64,000 bases of DNA from Oreohelix idahoensis. Lineage: Eukaryota > Mollusca > Gastropoda > Stylommatophora > Oreohelicidae. The position numbers and the translations under genes are program-made. Below the pieces are notes generated by a model. That model ran no database searches and was not told the DNA's origin. It saw only the letters and a list, made by a program, of their open reading frames with translations. Location: contig JAMPIV010000598.1 of NCBI GenBank assembly GCA_024509875.1, forward strand, positions 666,001 through 730,000. Direction: 5' to 3'. Below, piece after piece: positions 10,374 through 22,039 of the stretch; positions within the stretch are counted from its first letter, which is position 1, and each line of letters starts with the position of its first letter.

Positions 10374-10788
10374 TAGGGCTTGGATTGATTTTAAAAATCT
10401 TAATCAATTTTTCTACTTTCTTTAATCGAAGGTTATTCGATCAATTTCGAACAGTGTGATAAATTATTTTTTTTTAAATCATGAATAACATTTATTTTAA
10501 AATCACTAAAGACTTTATTTATTTGACTTTTTATAAGGCAACATCGTCCTGAAAACATAATAAAAATACTAAAAACTTACATCCAAACAATTGATTATTA
10601 TTGACCATGCTTGCCAAATTCCATATCACAAACCTGTAACACAGCAAATGCTCTGGCATTTCAGCAAACAGACAAAAATATTGGTAAAAAATAATTAAAT
10701 AATCGATTAAAATTTGATTTATCAATTAATCGATCTAACAAATGTAACCGTTTAATCGATTAATTAATAGTTAAAGGTCTCAATTCTA
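10374..10788. mobile_element. hAT-like MITE with 8-bp target duplication
   Basis: The 415-bp AT-rich block starts TAGGGCTTGGATTG and ends CTCAATTCTA. It is flanked by perfect 8-bp duplications ATTTAAAC (10366-10373 and 10789-10796). The terminal inverted repeats are weak (TAGGGCTTG against TAGAATTGAG) but the interior is rich in TTAATCGATTAA-type palindromes, as seen in some short hAT derivatives. No coding sequence. Confidence 0.75.
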
Positions 10789-10796
10789 ATTTAAAC

Positions 10797-10990
10797 GTCT
10801 TCTTCTTATTCTTCTTCTTCTTCTTGGATCCTTTGTCCCTGGCTGACAAAGCAGTAAGTGGCCATCACGCCTACTGGCGTCTTGTAGGGCAGCAACAAAC
10901 TGTCCCCATTTTGCTCGGTCGGTGGCCATCCTTCGTGCCGTGCCCCAACTCTCGTTCACGCTGTGCATCTCAGCCTCCACTGTTAAACGT
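10797..10990 (-). pseudogene. LINE 3'-end fragment with (AAGAAG)n tail, copy 1
   Basis: The minus strand encodes SWGTARRMATDRAKWGQFVAA, a LINE C-terminal motif, and ends in an AAGAAG-rich tail (the TCTTCT run at 10797-10825). Matching copies lie at 30236-30610 and 35931-36110, also on the minus strand. It is severely 5'-truncated, as is usual for LINEs. Confidence 0.65.
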
Positions 10991-11036
10991 TTTGAGATCT
11001 AGGCTAATAAATGTTTCTTCTTATTGATAAATAAAC

Positions 11037-11240
11037 ATTATCACTACCCTTCAGGTCTGCAAGGAACATGGGACTTTAACAAATTCATGCCGAGCCTTCC
11101 TGTCAGGTGACATCCTTCCCGTCATGTGACAGCCTTCCCGTCATGTGGCATCCTTTTATAGCCTTTCCAAGTCATGACTATCTCTTACCTATCTGTCTTC
11201 AATTTCTGTATCCATGTGTTAAATAAGGAAAGACGACTAG
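11037..11240. repeat. dispersed repeat R2, copy 2, with short tandem repeat
   Basis: Diverged match to 9411-9640. Inside, an approximately 19-bp unit (CCTTCCCGTCATGTGACAG) is repeated about three times at 11105-11160. Confidence 0.45.
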
Positions 11241-11345
11241 AAAGGAAACAGGTCACCCCCACCTCTCGATGCTGGACCTAGTATAGTGAAGTCTCTAACA
11301 CATCACTCCCCTGCGGCTGTATTTGCTGTGGGACTACATTGACCT
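11241..11345 (+). repeat. fragment resembling B LTR segment 48415-48525
   Basis: It shares, in order, GGAAACAGGTCACC, CTCGATGCTGGA, GAAGTCTCTAACAC, TCACTCCCCT and TGTGGGACTAC with the B LTR. This is a relic of a B-like LTR or of a repeat that the B LTR also contains. Confidence 0.5.
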
Positions 11346-12171
11346 TTTATGTGTTTCTGTGTATCACTCTACCTGTCTTTCCCAGCTGATTCCAGATGTA
11401 AGTTCTGACTTACAAAAAAAAAAGGTTTACTTCTCTAGAGTTTGCTTTCAAGTTGTATGTTAAAGACTCATTAAGTGGTAGTGACATTTGTTGTGAACAA
11501 ATGAGAAGACTCCCGTGTTGCTGACAGCTTTATTTGCCATAAAGATAAGAGCCAGTAAAACATTTCATTGGGTTTATTTTCAAAAATGTTGGCTCCATTA
11601 CAGTTGGTTATCTTTTGCTGGTATTCTTTCTTCTTCTTCCTCCTTCTCTTTGTTTCGCTCCTTGTTGAGGGCAGGGATAGCACTGCAGGAGTCTCACTGC
11701 AGGTAGCCTGCGCTAAAGCACTGTTGTACGTATTGCAGGGGCGGATTCTGTACCAATTTATTTTAAAATAGTGGGATTGCCTGCCCCAAACACAACCTGA
11801 CCAGAAACGCCTCTTGTGGCGTTTTGTTGTTTTCCCCACACTGATATTCATCTGCTGGAATAGTTTCATTTATTAGTGAAATTAAACGGATTTATGTGTT
11901 TTCCCCTATGTGTTCGAAACGATTTTGTAAAAAGTCAGTTTTAAAATGTATTTCGTTCCTAATTTGGTTCGTTGATTTTTTTTTTTTTTTCATGCTGAAT
12001 TTTCGATCAGCATCTGGAGGCTGATTTCTTTTTCCAGTCGATTCATTTTTCTTTCTTGTTTCCCCTCCTCCTGAAATTTTCACGTTCGTTAGATAAACGT
12101 CTTCGTCTTTCTGGTATTGTAGGTATTCTTCAAACAGCACTTTAAAACTGTAGCATAAATGAACTGACAAA
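11346..12171. other. no recognisable feature
   Basis: A 132-codon minus frame (11471-11869) is basic and low-complexity, with no motif or homologous copy that I can see. A poly(T) run lies at 11976-11990. I do not call a gene. Confidence 0.4.
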
Positions 12172-12673
12172 ACAGGCCTCGGGTTTCCCTTCCTTATGTG
12201 TTATTTATGTTTATACAATACCAGAAACCTACCCTCTGTTCTATACTACTGTCCTTTAGTCTTCTACTATTTACTGGACCCAGTATCAAGGTCTTTGTCT
12301 TGTTTGGACTGACACATACTGTTAATAGAGGAACAACAGAAGTGATTGCGTCATTAAAAGGGCTGAGTTGCCCACTGTATACTTCCGGTGTTATCTTGTG
12401 TGTTTGGTACTGATAAAATAGTCAGCAAAGCATCCTTTTTTGGGGATGCCTAGCTGGCCGTGGGGTCAGTGTGATTCGCTTGATAGCTAGGCGGAGTTGT
12501 CGTACGGAAGGTACGGGGTTCGAACCCTGGGTAAGCCACTCACGTCTGTTGTTTTTCTGTTGTCCAAGTGTTCTACTTCTTTATTTCTTACGAGTGCCTG
12601 AAAACATACCTTTATGTTTGTCTAATATTAATTTACTGTTTACAGGCCTCGGGTTTCCCTTCCTTATGTGTTA
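12172..12673. repeat. 438-bp unit between perfect 32-bp direct repeats
   Basis: The same 32 bases (starting ACAGGCCTCGGG and ending ATGTGTTA) occur at 12172-12203 and 12642-12673. Between them lies a tRNA-like SINE head. The direct repeats could be a long target duplication of a retroposed sequence or a local segmental duplication. Confidence 0.7.
12446..12540 (+). mobile_element. tRNA-derived SINE head
   Basis: Contains a box-A-like TAGCTGGCCGTGGGG and a good box B, GGGTTCGAACCCTGG (about 12510-12524), at tRNA-like spacing. The 3' limit is unclear. It is not a functional tRNA gene: no cloverleaf with paired acceptor arms is apparent. Confidence 0.6.
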
Positions 12674-12789
12674 CATACAGTGCTGAGTGGCATGCGCACT
12701 TCAAATGAGTGCTAAATTTGCGTACTGCAAAACCCGTTCAAATTTATTTATAGTTTCATCGTGGAGTCATTTTGAACGCACGGTAGGGG

Positions 12790-13066
12790 GCGGGGGGAGC
12801 GGGAATCTTAACCAGCGGCACTTGGGCTTTCAGCCCTTCGGCCCAATGACATGTCATTGCGAGGCTGGGGAGTCTGTGGACTTTCCTTCCAACCCGGTCA
12901 GGAGCTTCGCTCCTTCCCATCCACAGAGAGTTTATCTCAGGAGCCGTTCAGGTTATTCAGTCAAAATCCCGGTCGATGACACTCCTTCAAAGGCCCACAC
13001 CCGGGCTTGAACCTTGAACACCTGATCGCCAGCGCAATGTGGGAACCATTACACCAGCGCGGCTCC
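12790..13066 (-). mobile_element. tRNA-derived SINE, minus strand
   Basis: Read on the minus strand it begins GGGAGCCGCGCTGGTGTAATGG, with box A. Box B is GGTTCAAGCCC, and a body follows with CATCGACCGGGATTTTGACTG. Head and body match the SINE fragment at 1299-1430, so two members of one family are present. It lies just upstream of a sense LINE fragment. Confidence 0.75.
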
Positions 13067-13145
13067 CAGGTGAATGTTATAAAACGTGGGTGTTTTTATA
13101 ATAGACGAGCAAGTAACCCGCCAAATATGACGCGCGGAAAGAGAG

Positions 13146-14240
13146 AATAATTACGTTGTGCTCTGTCTGCATCAGAAATTGTGGAACATCATGAGAGACA
13201 TGGGGTTTCCAGCGCATTTGATCCATCTAATTGAAACACTATACCATGAACAACAAGCAGCTGTCAGAGTAGCGGGAGAAACATCAGGATGGTTTGAGGT
13301 GAAAAGGGGAGTAAGACAGGGTTGCATCCTCTCTCCATACTTGTTTAACATCTATGCAGAAAATATAATGAGAAATGTTCGGAGTGACCAAGAATGTGAA
13401 CATTGCGATCCGTTCACAATTGGTGGAAATGCGATCCCAGAACTCAGGTACACAGATGACACAGTTATTCTTTCAAACAGTGCCAAGGGACTAGAACAGT
13501 TAATCCTGTCTGTCAAAAGACACAGTGAGGATCAGAACCTTTTTCTGAACACACACACAAAAAAAAAACAAAGATAATGTTCACAGACAAAACAAGATGC
13601 CAGCCAAAAATTAACATCAATGATGAGGAAATTGAAAATGTCACAAATTTTGAATATCTTGGCTCCATAATTAACAACAACGGAGACTGCTCAAAAGAGG
13701 TCAGAAGGAGACTGGCCATAGCAATGCAGAGGTTAAATAAAATGAAGAACCTATGGCATAACACCAGCAAATTAATAAAAGTAAAACTTCTGAGAACGTG
13801 CATCTTTCCGGTAGCAACATATGGATGTGAATCATGGACCATTACTCAAACATTAAAGAAAAAATCGAATCTTTCGAAGCAAAGTGTTACAGAAAAATTC
13901 TCAGAATATCGTGGACCAAGAAGAAGAAAAATATAGACATCCTACACGACCTGAACATCGAGGAGAACTGGCTCATAAACAATATCATGTCCCGGAAACT
14001 GAAATATTTGGCCACATTAAACGCCATAGTGGCTTAGAGAGAGCAGTGATGGCGGGTAGGGTACCTGGAAGGAGAGGCAGGAGCCGACCAAGACGACGGT
14101 GGACACAGGACATTGAAGACACCTTGAACATGACAATGGAGGAGGCAGGAGGGCTGGCTAGAGATCGAGAGTCTTTCAGGCGGGCTGTGATGAGAGCGAC
14201 GTTCTGCAAAGGACATGCTACATGATGATGCTCTGTCTGC
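13146..14240 (+). pseudogene. 5'-truncated, frameshifted LINE reverse transcriptase
   Basis: Three overlapping frames (13158-13577, 13577-13936, 13884-14225) join into one non-LTR RT C-terminal half. Motifs in order are GVRQGCILSPYLFN, then RYTDDTVILS (the catalytic block, with Thr in place of the usual Ala of YADD), then [20 protein letters not shown], and a basic tail RRPRRRWTQDIEDTL. At least two frameshifts separate them, one next to an adenine run at 13558-13570. The RT start, endonuclease and ORF1 are missing. It ends with ATGATGATG near 14230. It is a dead copy, less decayed than the one at 8130-9205. Confidence 0.85.
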
Positions 14241-15100
14241 TGCATATCCTGATGACGGCACTAATTATAATCTGGTCAGTTCATTATTTTCCATGTTATT
14301 TCACATTGGATCTTTGTAGTCAAATTTCTCAAAATTGATGGTCGACGGTCAATGCTCCATGATAAAATTGATAGCCTTCTCATGAATGTGCAATTTATTT
14401 TTCACCGTGCAATGCGCCACGAAAAGATTGCATAGCAATTACACATAGACTGCACTTATTCCAAATTCCAGATTCTTCCAAACCTATAAACAGACATGAT
14501 TTTATTAATGTAGAACTGAAGAGATTTCAGTGTTTCTAAAGGAGATCCTCTCAGCTCGTGGATTGCCTGCTGCTGATCTGTGAAAATGGTTGGCTTCAGT
14601 AACGAATATGCTAACCGTGAAGTAACGAAGGAACCCTCTCGCGGCATAGCACATGGTGATGAGTTGGCGACATTTTTTGTTATTTTTTTTTTTTTAAATG
14701 GGTGGTGGTGTGCGGGGTGTGAAAAGGAGGTTTACTACATTAAAAAAAAAGTTCAACAACTACTGATAAAATGTGGCATCCCGTATTCTATTGTTCTCTT
14801 AGCTACTTGTGGGGCATAACTCATTTAAAAATTGTCCTGATCCTCCACTTCTGCATTTCACCTATTATTCTACTGCCTGTTTCTCTGGGTCTTCCTTGGC
14901 TTCTGTTATTTTTCTATTTCAGTATGTTCTATGTTAAACTCATTCAGAGGCTTGTGAGGGCATATCTTGTTATGCATTCTTAGTTTGCTGCATTTTTCAC
15001 TGCAGCTTGTTCTGTTAGTTTATAACAGTGTAAGAATTTCCCTTTTATCACCACGACAATTGCTACTACTGTTATTCTGCAACTTACCGAAAAGTCTGCT
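14241..15100. other. no recognisable feature
   Basis: AT-rich sequence with small unsupported frames. A related pair of blocks (CAATGCTCCATGATAAAATTGATAG-like at about 14350 and CAATGCGCCACGAAAAGATTGCATAG-like at about 14408) suggests an old local duplication. Confidence 0.35.
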
Positions 15101-15103
15101 AAA

Positions 15104-15565
15104 TCGGGGACGGAGTGGCTAAGAGGTATGGCGTCCACCTCTAATTCTAAAGGTGCCGGGTTCGGTTTTCCTAGTACAGGGAAAATATTTGATGGAATTT
15201 TTTTCAGGACCAGTGAGTCTTAATGGTGTCATACTTCCCCCCTGGTCATTTGTGGGATCTGATGCCTAGCCTTCTCGGATAATGGCGAACAAATATGAGA
15301 TACCGTGTGCAAGTTGCGCACGTTAAAAATCCCTCGGCAGTTGGAAATCGTAAAGAGTAGCCCATACAGCAGCTGCCCTGGCAAAATTAGGAAAAACCTA
15401 TCCACAACAAAAATATTTATAGAATGTGTGATCCCTGTATACACACATTGGGATCTTCGCCGGTGCCACGGAGTTCGTGCACTGTGCTAAGATCCTCCTT
15501 GGAGGGAGGAGATGGGATCACTGATGGAGTTGTCCGTGTCCAATGATGATGGTTCTTAAAAACTA
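15104..15565 (+). mobile_element. SINE with Leu/Ser-tRNA-like head
   Basis: The head reads GACGGAGTGGCTAAGAGGTA, then ATGGCGTCCACCTC, then GGTGCCGGGTTCGGTTTTCC, resembling a class II tRNA with box A and box B. A long body follows, with TGCGCACGTTAAAAATCCCTC. It ends GGAGTTGTCCGTGTCCAATGATGAT plus an A-rich tail with AACCAAACGAAAC. The 3' 150 bp match 36971-37110 on the opposite strand. Confidence 0.75.
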
Positions 15566-16080
15566 AAACCAAACGAAACTGCCAAATCCAAGATTCGTGG
15601 TTATAAAAATGTTAATAATAATAATAGGTAGAAAATAATAAGTAAGAGAAGGGGTTTAAGTTCAGCTGACGGTGCTGATGGTCTAAATAACTATAACACA
15701 ACGTAACGACTTATTTCACTATATTTTACTTATATCAGCTACTACAGTGTTTTCCTTCACATGTCCTCTTTTGTCTCCCTTTAAAAAAATAAATTGTGTG
15801 CATTGCTTATTGTTAACGTAATGATCTCATTTCCTTAGGCCTGTATCGGGTTCACGTTCCTATTATCTTCTTTCGATTTAATAAATGAACTGAGCAAACT
15901 CTTGTGTATCGCCCAGTACGCGTATTGATTCACATCATAACAATATTGATATTTGTATTCATCCAACGAAGGTTATGGATCTTATTGAAGATGATATTTT
16001 TGTTAACCCCGACGCTGTTAACTTTTTGTTAACCGCACTATCAAACTGATGAATTATTCATTGTTTTTCTTTAAGCTCCG
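15566..16080. other. no recognisable feature
   Basis: Low-complexity AT-rich DNA, including a short AAT run at 15617-15625. No supported frame. Confidence 0.4.
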
Positions 16081-16089
16081 TACAGAGCT

Positions 16090-16650
16090 TCAAGCCACTA
16101 CTGCAGATAGTCCCTTTCAGGAAGCCTGCACTAAGCACTAACATGCCGTAGCAGAAATGATGAATCAGAACTAAAGGTCTTTTATATTTGGAGATGCGCC
16201 CTAATATAACCGACTAGGTTGAACGGGACGCGCCTCGCCAAAACGAGGCAAAACCTTATTTTTGTTTTTTAAAAAGCCATAGCAGCGGGGGTTTCTGAGG
16301 TAATTTGTTTTATATGATGAGGTTGCCAACCCCTTACACAACCTCATATTAGTTGCTTTGTACGACATGCCTGATGATACGGTAGTCGTATTCTTTCTTA
16401 GTCTCTACAGAGATCCCCAGGAACCCCACGGGCAAAACTTGAATACTCGGAACAGAAGTATTAGTACATCCAGGGCCTCCAAGAGCTTATGCGAGGCCCA
16501 AGCCGCTTCACATTGTGAGACCCCCTCATTCTTTGGGAAGAGGGGTAAAAAATGTGTTCATCATGCGTTCTTGGTTGAGGTGAATCCACTTCCCCCCCCC
16601 CCATAATGAGGCTCAAACCATTGGCCCTGCTGGTCCCCCTTGTTGTAGAG
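16090..16650. repeat. dispersed repeat R1, copy 2, and adjoining repeat-like sequence
   Basis: CCCTTTCAGGAAGCCTGCACTAAGC, GATGAGGTTGCCAACC and TTAGTTGCTTTGTACGACATGCCTG align with R1 at 9206-9405. The part after 16421 has no clear match here. A C10 run lies at about 16594-16603. Confidence 0.5.
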
Positions 16651-17352
16651 CCTGAATACATATATCATACATACAGATTCATCTGCTTCAGCGAGAAGGA
16701 TGTAGCAACTTTGCTGCTTTTGGACTGGCATTGTATCACAACTCAAAACGATGCTGTCAACTAATGTTTTCCTGGCTCGTTTAGGACATCAACATTGGTT
16801 TTTTTTTTCTTTTTAATTATTATTTTTCTCACCCCAGGAATAAAAAATTTAATTTGCCTGTAATTTCGAGTATGTGCGTGCAACAAAATGCGGCTTAGTG
16901 ATCGGAAGACAGATTGGAGAAGAAGGAGAAAAAAGAAGAATGTCATGAACCCTCGTTTCTCTTACTACACCCATTGTGGTTGATCGTGAACGATCGTTAT
17001 CCGGCAGCTAAGCCAGTCAGACATCGGGGCGAATGAGAGCTTCGATGAACGATGTGACATTTCCATGTTGACTTTAGTCATTGTGTGGCGATCACAAACT
17101 TAAAATGTGAACAAAAATTTCTGTTGTTGTGTTTAAGGACATTTTGGTTTGGTTTGTGTGCCGCAGGACTGTTAGGCTTATGTCACGTGTGTGTGTGAAA
17201 CGCCGCCTGTAAATGATTACACGCATTGACCCTTTGAAGCTGCTTTGGTACCATTGGTTGTTACTGTTTTCGGAAATACAAAGAGCTTGTTCTGTGTTTA
17301 TTGTAGTGCGAGAAACAATGTTTTGATACATGTCAAGGTCATCACTCTTGTT
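16651..17352. other. no recognisable feature
   Basis: T-rich run at 16799-16825 and otherwise unique-looking sequence. The short frames found here have no recognisable motifs. Confidence 0.4.
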
Positions 17353-17436
17353 GCTCTAGATGGACCATGTAGCCACCACTGCTCTAGATGGACCATGTAG
17401 CCACCACTGCTCTAGATGGACCATGTAGCCACCATT
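17353..17436. repeat. 28-bp tandem repeat, three units
   Basis: GCTCTAGATGGACCATGTAG followed by CCACCACT is repeated three times with one change at the end of the last unit. It abuts copy 3 of repeat R1. Confidence 0.95.
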
Positions 17437-17580
17437 ACAGCTGGTCCCCTTGCAAGAAGCCTACACCAAGCATTCATGTGCTTTTGCAGTGATAGTTTCT
17501 GTGTCAACTAGTTTGTGCTAGCCCCATGCGCAACCTCATTAATCGCCTCATACGACATGCGTGAGGGGACATTAGTACGG
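17437..17580. repeat. dispersed repeat R1, copy 3
   Basis: CCCCTTGCAAGAAGCCTACACC, GTGCTTTTGCAGTGATAGTTTCTG and AATCGCCTCATACGACATGCG align with the R1 copies at 9206 and 16090. Confidence 0.6.
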
Positions 17581-17601
17581 TTCTTTTTTGAACCCTCAGA
17601 G

Positions 17602-18482
17602 CAGTGGCGTACTAAGGTGGGTGCGAGCGGGGAGCGGTCCGCCCCGGGTGACAGCCAGGAAAGGGGTGCCATTGGACAATATTATAATAGTACACATTAA
17701 CTATCGAATTGAAAAACACACTGTGGCCGAATTAAATTTTTTTCCCATTTTCATCCTGTAGGTGTTTGCACAAAGTAAGCTGTAGTTTTCGTAATTGTTT
17801 ACAGATTTTTATGAATTACACGCCATTTTAAAGATAAATGAATGTACTATTACAATAAACACCGGTTGTAACTCTAATAGAGGTTGTTGCTATTTAACAG
17901 CCCTCCGATGGCCGAGGACTTGCAATATTTTCACAATAATAACTGCTTGCGCCCCCATCTCTATCAAAATCACAATTTCAATCAATGTGCACACCGTTTT
18001 CACTCTTGTCCTCGTCGCTAGATCTATCAATCAATTGTTGAAACACGTTTCTATCTTATTCAGCCGTTAGACGAGATGTACACGCATTTTTTATAGTCCT
18101 ATCACTAGTTGCCACGGTAAACAGTTTTACACGATTTGGTAACTAACCCAAAACGCTGAAAAATATGAACATAATATCAATTTTCCAATGTTCTACAACA
18201 ACCATGCTTTGGGAATTTGTTTTCCGGTGGCAACTTAAAATCTCGAACCAGATCAGAGAGTGTTTCAGTACATTTTTCATTCGTTTTATTACTAAAATTA
18301 GATTGGCGCTCTGAGCGGCTTGCGGTCCAAATGTGATTATTTTGTGAGCCGCTGACAGCGGCTTGCGGTAGTTAATGTGTTAATATTAAAAATATACTTG
18401 CAAGTGTGTGTTTTTTTTAATGCCATGAGGGTGCCAGAGGTAGGATCCGCCCCGGGTGCTAAATATTTTAGGGACGCTTCAG
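17602..18482. mobile_element. non-autonomous hAT-like element, 881 bp
   Basis: Starts CAGTGGCGTACTAAGG and ends TTAGGGACGCTTCAG, with perfect 8-bp target duplications CCTCAGAG (17594-17601 and 18483-18490). Just inside the ends, GGTCCGCCCCGGGTGACA and GGATCCGCCCCGGGTGCTA occur in direct orientation. No transposase frame is visible. A related element is at 36217-36796. Confidence 0.8.
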
Positions 18483-18490
18483 CCTCAGAG

Positions 18491-18739
18491 TCCTCCGGGA
18501 AATACGCGGGACAGTTATCGAGGTCCCTTTAATTAAACTGGATTTGGACTTTGACTTTTCCGATTCCCTCGTTTACGAGTTTGCACTCTATTTTTCCTTG
18601 TGCCGGGTAATGCAATACGCATGCCTTTTTCACTTGCGCCGTATCTCTCTATACATAGTGTTGGATTTGGAACAACTGCCAAGATGTCATAAATGCATTA
18701 CGTAACTGTTCATGTTGTTATTCCAATAGTTATCTTATT
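18491..18739. other. no recognisable feature
   Basis: Short unique-looking stretch between the hAT-like element and a LINE fragment. Confidence 0.35.
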
Positions 18740-18965
18740 GGGCATAACACATAAATGGCTTATAGAGGAAACAGGTGCAGCCCATGGTTATCGCAAAAGG
18801 ACTTAAAGAAGGTAATGTCCTTTTCTCGCTTCTCTTTAATTTAGTTGTACAAAAACAACAGAACCTTAAGAAGTAGGGAGTAGACCAAGAAACCCCATTA
18901 GCATGTATGAATGATATCAAGGTGGGACTTGTTCAGGAATCCACATGGTAAGAGAGATAGAAGAA
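18740..18965 (+). pseudogene. small LINE reverse transcriptase fragment
   Basis: The plus strand encodes GLKEGNVLFSLLFNLVVQ, a degraded form of the LINE RT motif GxRQGDxLSPLLFNLxxE. Stops follow immediately. Too short to place in a clade. Confidence 0.55.
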
Positions 18966-19559
18966 GGACTAAAAAAACACAAGAAGAAGAGAAATGGAAA
19001 TAGAAATTAAATAGATATGGAATACATGAGAAGATCTTGAGCGGGGGGGCTTTAGGACCGAAGGACTGGGCGTGTGTTTATTGAGTACCTATGCTCGTTG
19101 GAGAGTTGAACAGAAATGAATGAATGAACATTACGTACGGCATAAAGAAGAGCACTGGAGGCACACATAGGAAGGATCAAGAAGTCACAGAAAGAACTTA
19201 AGAACTGATGATACAGGACCGTAGACATGATAATTGAAGGTCTATCCAAAGAGAGTAGAAAGGCAAGGAGAGGGAGAGAAAGAGAGAGTAAGAGAGGGAA
19301 CCATTTTATATGTTCTGTTTTTGGCTTTCTTGCATGTCATTTTATTACGCTGTCCAGTATGTTCTTTCTTTGTCGTCTGTCTCTGTACCCGTTTTTCTTC
19401 CCTGCCCCCTTATTATTGCAATGTGCTCTGATTTTTTTCTCTTCATATCTAAAAAAATCAGAGAAAGAGAGAGAACGAGGTAGCGAGCGAGAGAGAAACG
19501 AAAGAGAGGGGTCGTATTCTTTCTTTGTTTCGTCAGAGACACCCGGTAATTACACGTAT
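18966..19559. other. low-complexity purine-rich DNA, no gene
   Basis: GAGA-type runs at 19262-19300 and 19455-19515. A 139-codon frame (19227-19646) runs through them into the A2 LTR and is not credible as a gene. Confidence 0.5.
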
Positions 19560-19564
19560 GATAC

Positions 19565-21972
19565 TGTGGTGAAGTGGGATGTTATAAATATGTATAGGGG
19601 ACTTAGTGTACTGACTGAGATCAGCTGTGAAGGTATCTATATCTAATAAGAGTAGTGTATTATAGATAACCTTACTTGCTGCCACATATGTATACCTCAG
19701 TCAGAATTATTCTGGAATAGTGTGATGACTACGTTATATGTCTAGGGTATGTGTATGATGAAGTGTAAGTCATAACAACAACAGACAGATAAACAATTTA
19801 ATTTATTCCACCACACTTGACAACACTGTGACACTCACATACATAAAACACTCTACGAGGATATCTTAAAGGAGTCACTGATAACTTTTCAAATAACAAT
19901 ATGTATTCAGTGCTGTCATGAATGTATATGTGTCCTGATTCAAATACAAAGGGAACCAGGAATCACAATCAATTTTAATTACAAGTTATATGTACAGAAT
20001 TTATTAATATGAATCTTGTAGTGACATATATTATTAATAGTATCCTATGTGTGTCAGTTGTGTAGTAGTAATATGAGGTAATACTGGTTTTGTTTTGTTC
20101 AAGCTCTGTTGGTATTTGTCATCATGACTTCAATAGTTTGTTTCTATTGGGAACTAGTATTGGAGATGTTCTCAGTTCCTAGTATTAAAACAATTAATTC
20201 CCCTCTTAAGTTTATTTTACAATGTCATTTTAAGATGGGGTACATAATGTTGAGCTCCATGGCCACACTCTCTTATCTTTCGTGATGACTGCAGTAAAAG
20301 ACTCCTCTGCTCGATTACTTTAATGAGTTCTGGAGCCACCCCTCTGGTTGCTATATGGACCAAGGAGTATGCTGTCCGCCTCTGGCTTCAGCAAAGCTCT
20401 GACCAGGTGCTGCTCAATAACTTTAAGACCACGGTCCCTGAAACAAGAAGGTTGTACCTCCTACTTCAGAACTATGTATACTCTATCTCTACACTGAGCA
20501 CAATACATCACAAACATTGAGTTCAGAGCGTTAGGCCAACTGTCAGCTTCATCTGAAATACTTTATACCAGTATTTCCCTCCCTAATGGTTACTACGCCT
20601 CTGCAATTCCAGCATTATTTCTTTCTAGTCAATAATCTAGGTGTCAGTGTACTGTTTGGCCATTCCATGCAGTTTTACTTTCCTCCGACACCTTCTGTTC
20701 AGGCTGGAGCACTATAGGCTTTACATCATGTTCGCTACTGAACTACACATATATACAGACATAAATTATCAATTTACATTCAATTTTCATTAAAAGATAT
20801 TGAATATTTCAAGCTTACCACAATTCATGGAAATAATAAACAGTTTCGTTGACTGGCAATGAATATAGCACAACTCCGATCTGCCGATGTCCCAGGCTTT
20901 ATTTTATAAAAAATATACACTGGTGCTCAACGCACTGCTTCTTAGTAGGTTTATTACAAGATGTGGCAATGAACAGACGCTCTGAATTGAGTATATTCGC
21001 AGCTCTACCCAATCAAACCATGTCTACACATCTTTTCAAAAAAGTACTCCTTTTCACGTTTCCCCTGACAACACAAGATAGTATTTATAGCCCGACCAAT
21101 CGTGTTTAGTCTTACATTTGTTGCGCTCCAATCAAATAGGAGTTAACATGGTAGGCTATTTCCGTAACGTAATGTTTTTTCAAACACGTTATAAAAAAAT
21201 TTTATGAGCAGAAATGATTTCATGCTGTCAGGCACCCCCACTATTTTATTTTGGCCATAACTTGGTAATTCCTAGACTATGTGCGTAACGTTTTACATAT
21301 TCTTTGTCAGCAAACCCTAAGGAACCCAATTATATAAGTTTAAGGGAGCTAGGTGGCTGCGTTCAAAATATGTATTTTCTGTTACCTCGTGTTCGCTTCT
21401 ATCCCCATGTGGTGTCTGGGTACTGTCATGTTTTCAAACGAAAGTCAGTATAATGTCAGGATTCCCAATAAGCGTTTTTCAGGATTTTAAAACCTAACTC
21501 TGGTATGGGTAGGGTTTTTATCACTGACGATTTGAAAAAAAGTTAGTGCATGTGGCCTTACACGCGTGATGGCAGCAATTGTGTATCGCGCGACGCGTGT
21601 TTAGTGTTGCATGTGTCCTTGCTTTCTGCCTCTCCCTTCTCTCTATCCTTTAGTCCATCTGTCTTTTAGTTACGCCGTGTATGGAATGAATGAAATATTA
21701 AATTTAGGTCATTGATCAGCTTGCGTATCTCAAGGTTTTTCCAAGAAATACAGTACACGTTTCATTGAAGAAAGCGGGTAATAATACAGTAGGCTTTTAC
21801 TATCAACGTGAAAGCGTTACAATTTGCAGACGAAGTAGAAAACAAGGGGGATTTCGAGTACAGTCATTGTGACAGCACTGTTCTTTACCATTCTCTTTAT
21901 TTATTAAATTTATTTGTTAGGCTTTACATTTACCTTTTAATTTATATATGTGGATTAGAATATTCCACGACA
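19565..21972 (-). repeat. A2 3' LTR (2408 bp)
   Basis: On the plus strand it runs from TGTGGTGAAGTGGG to TTCCACGACA and is next to the GATAC duplication. The conserved ACACGCGT/ACGCGTGT inverted repeat is at 21560-21600. An antisense frame of 86 codons (20849-21109) recurs at 27962 and, partly, in A3. Confidence 0.94.
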
Positions 21973-21983
21973 TCTCCCCTCTT
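21973..21983 (-). promoter_or_regulatory. A2 polypurine tract
   Basis: The plus strand reads TCTCCCCTCTT, the complement of AAGAGGGGAGA, directly against the 3' LTR. Confidence 0.8.
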
Positions 21984-22039
21984 AAAACAGACATTATATG
22001 TCAGTCCTTTATTCTATATACACATAGAGAAATTTATTA

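Noticed and set aside
11471..11869. 132-codon minus-strand gene
   Set aside because: Basic low-complexity composition, no motif, no second copy, no signs of exon structure.
12446..12540. tRNA gene
   Set aside because: Box A and box B are present, but no paired acceptor stem or cloverleaf can be drawn, and similar heads with SINE bodies occur elsewhere in the window.
15104..15200. tRNA-Leu or tRNA-Ser gene
   Set aside because: The tRNA-like head continues into a long SINE body whose 3' end is repeated at 36971-37110.
17881..18070. Host exon in the hAT-like element
   Set aside because: A 91-codon frame ends at 18070 but has no recognisable domain and lies inside the element at 17602-18482, which shows no transposase either.
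19227..19646. 139-codon plus-strand gene
   Set aside because: Driven by GAGA low-complexity DNA and running into the A2 LTR.
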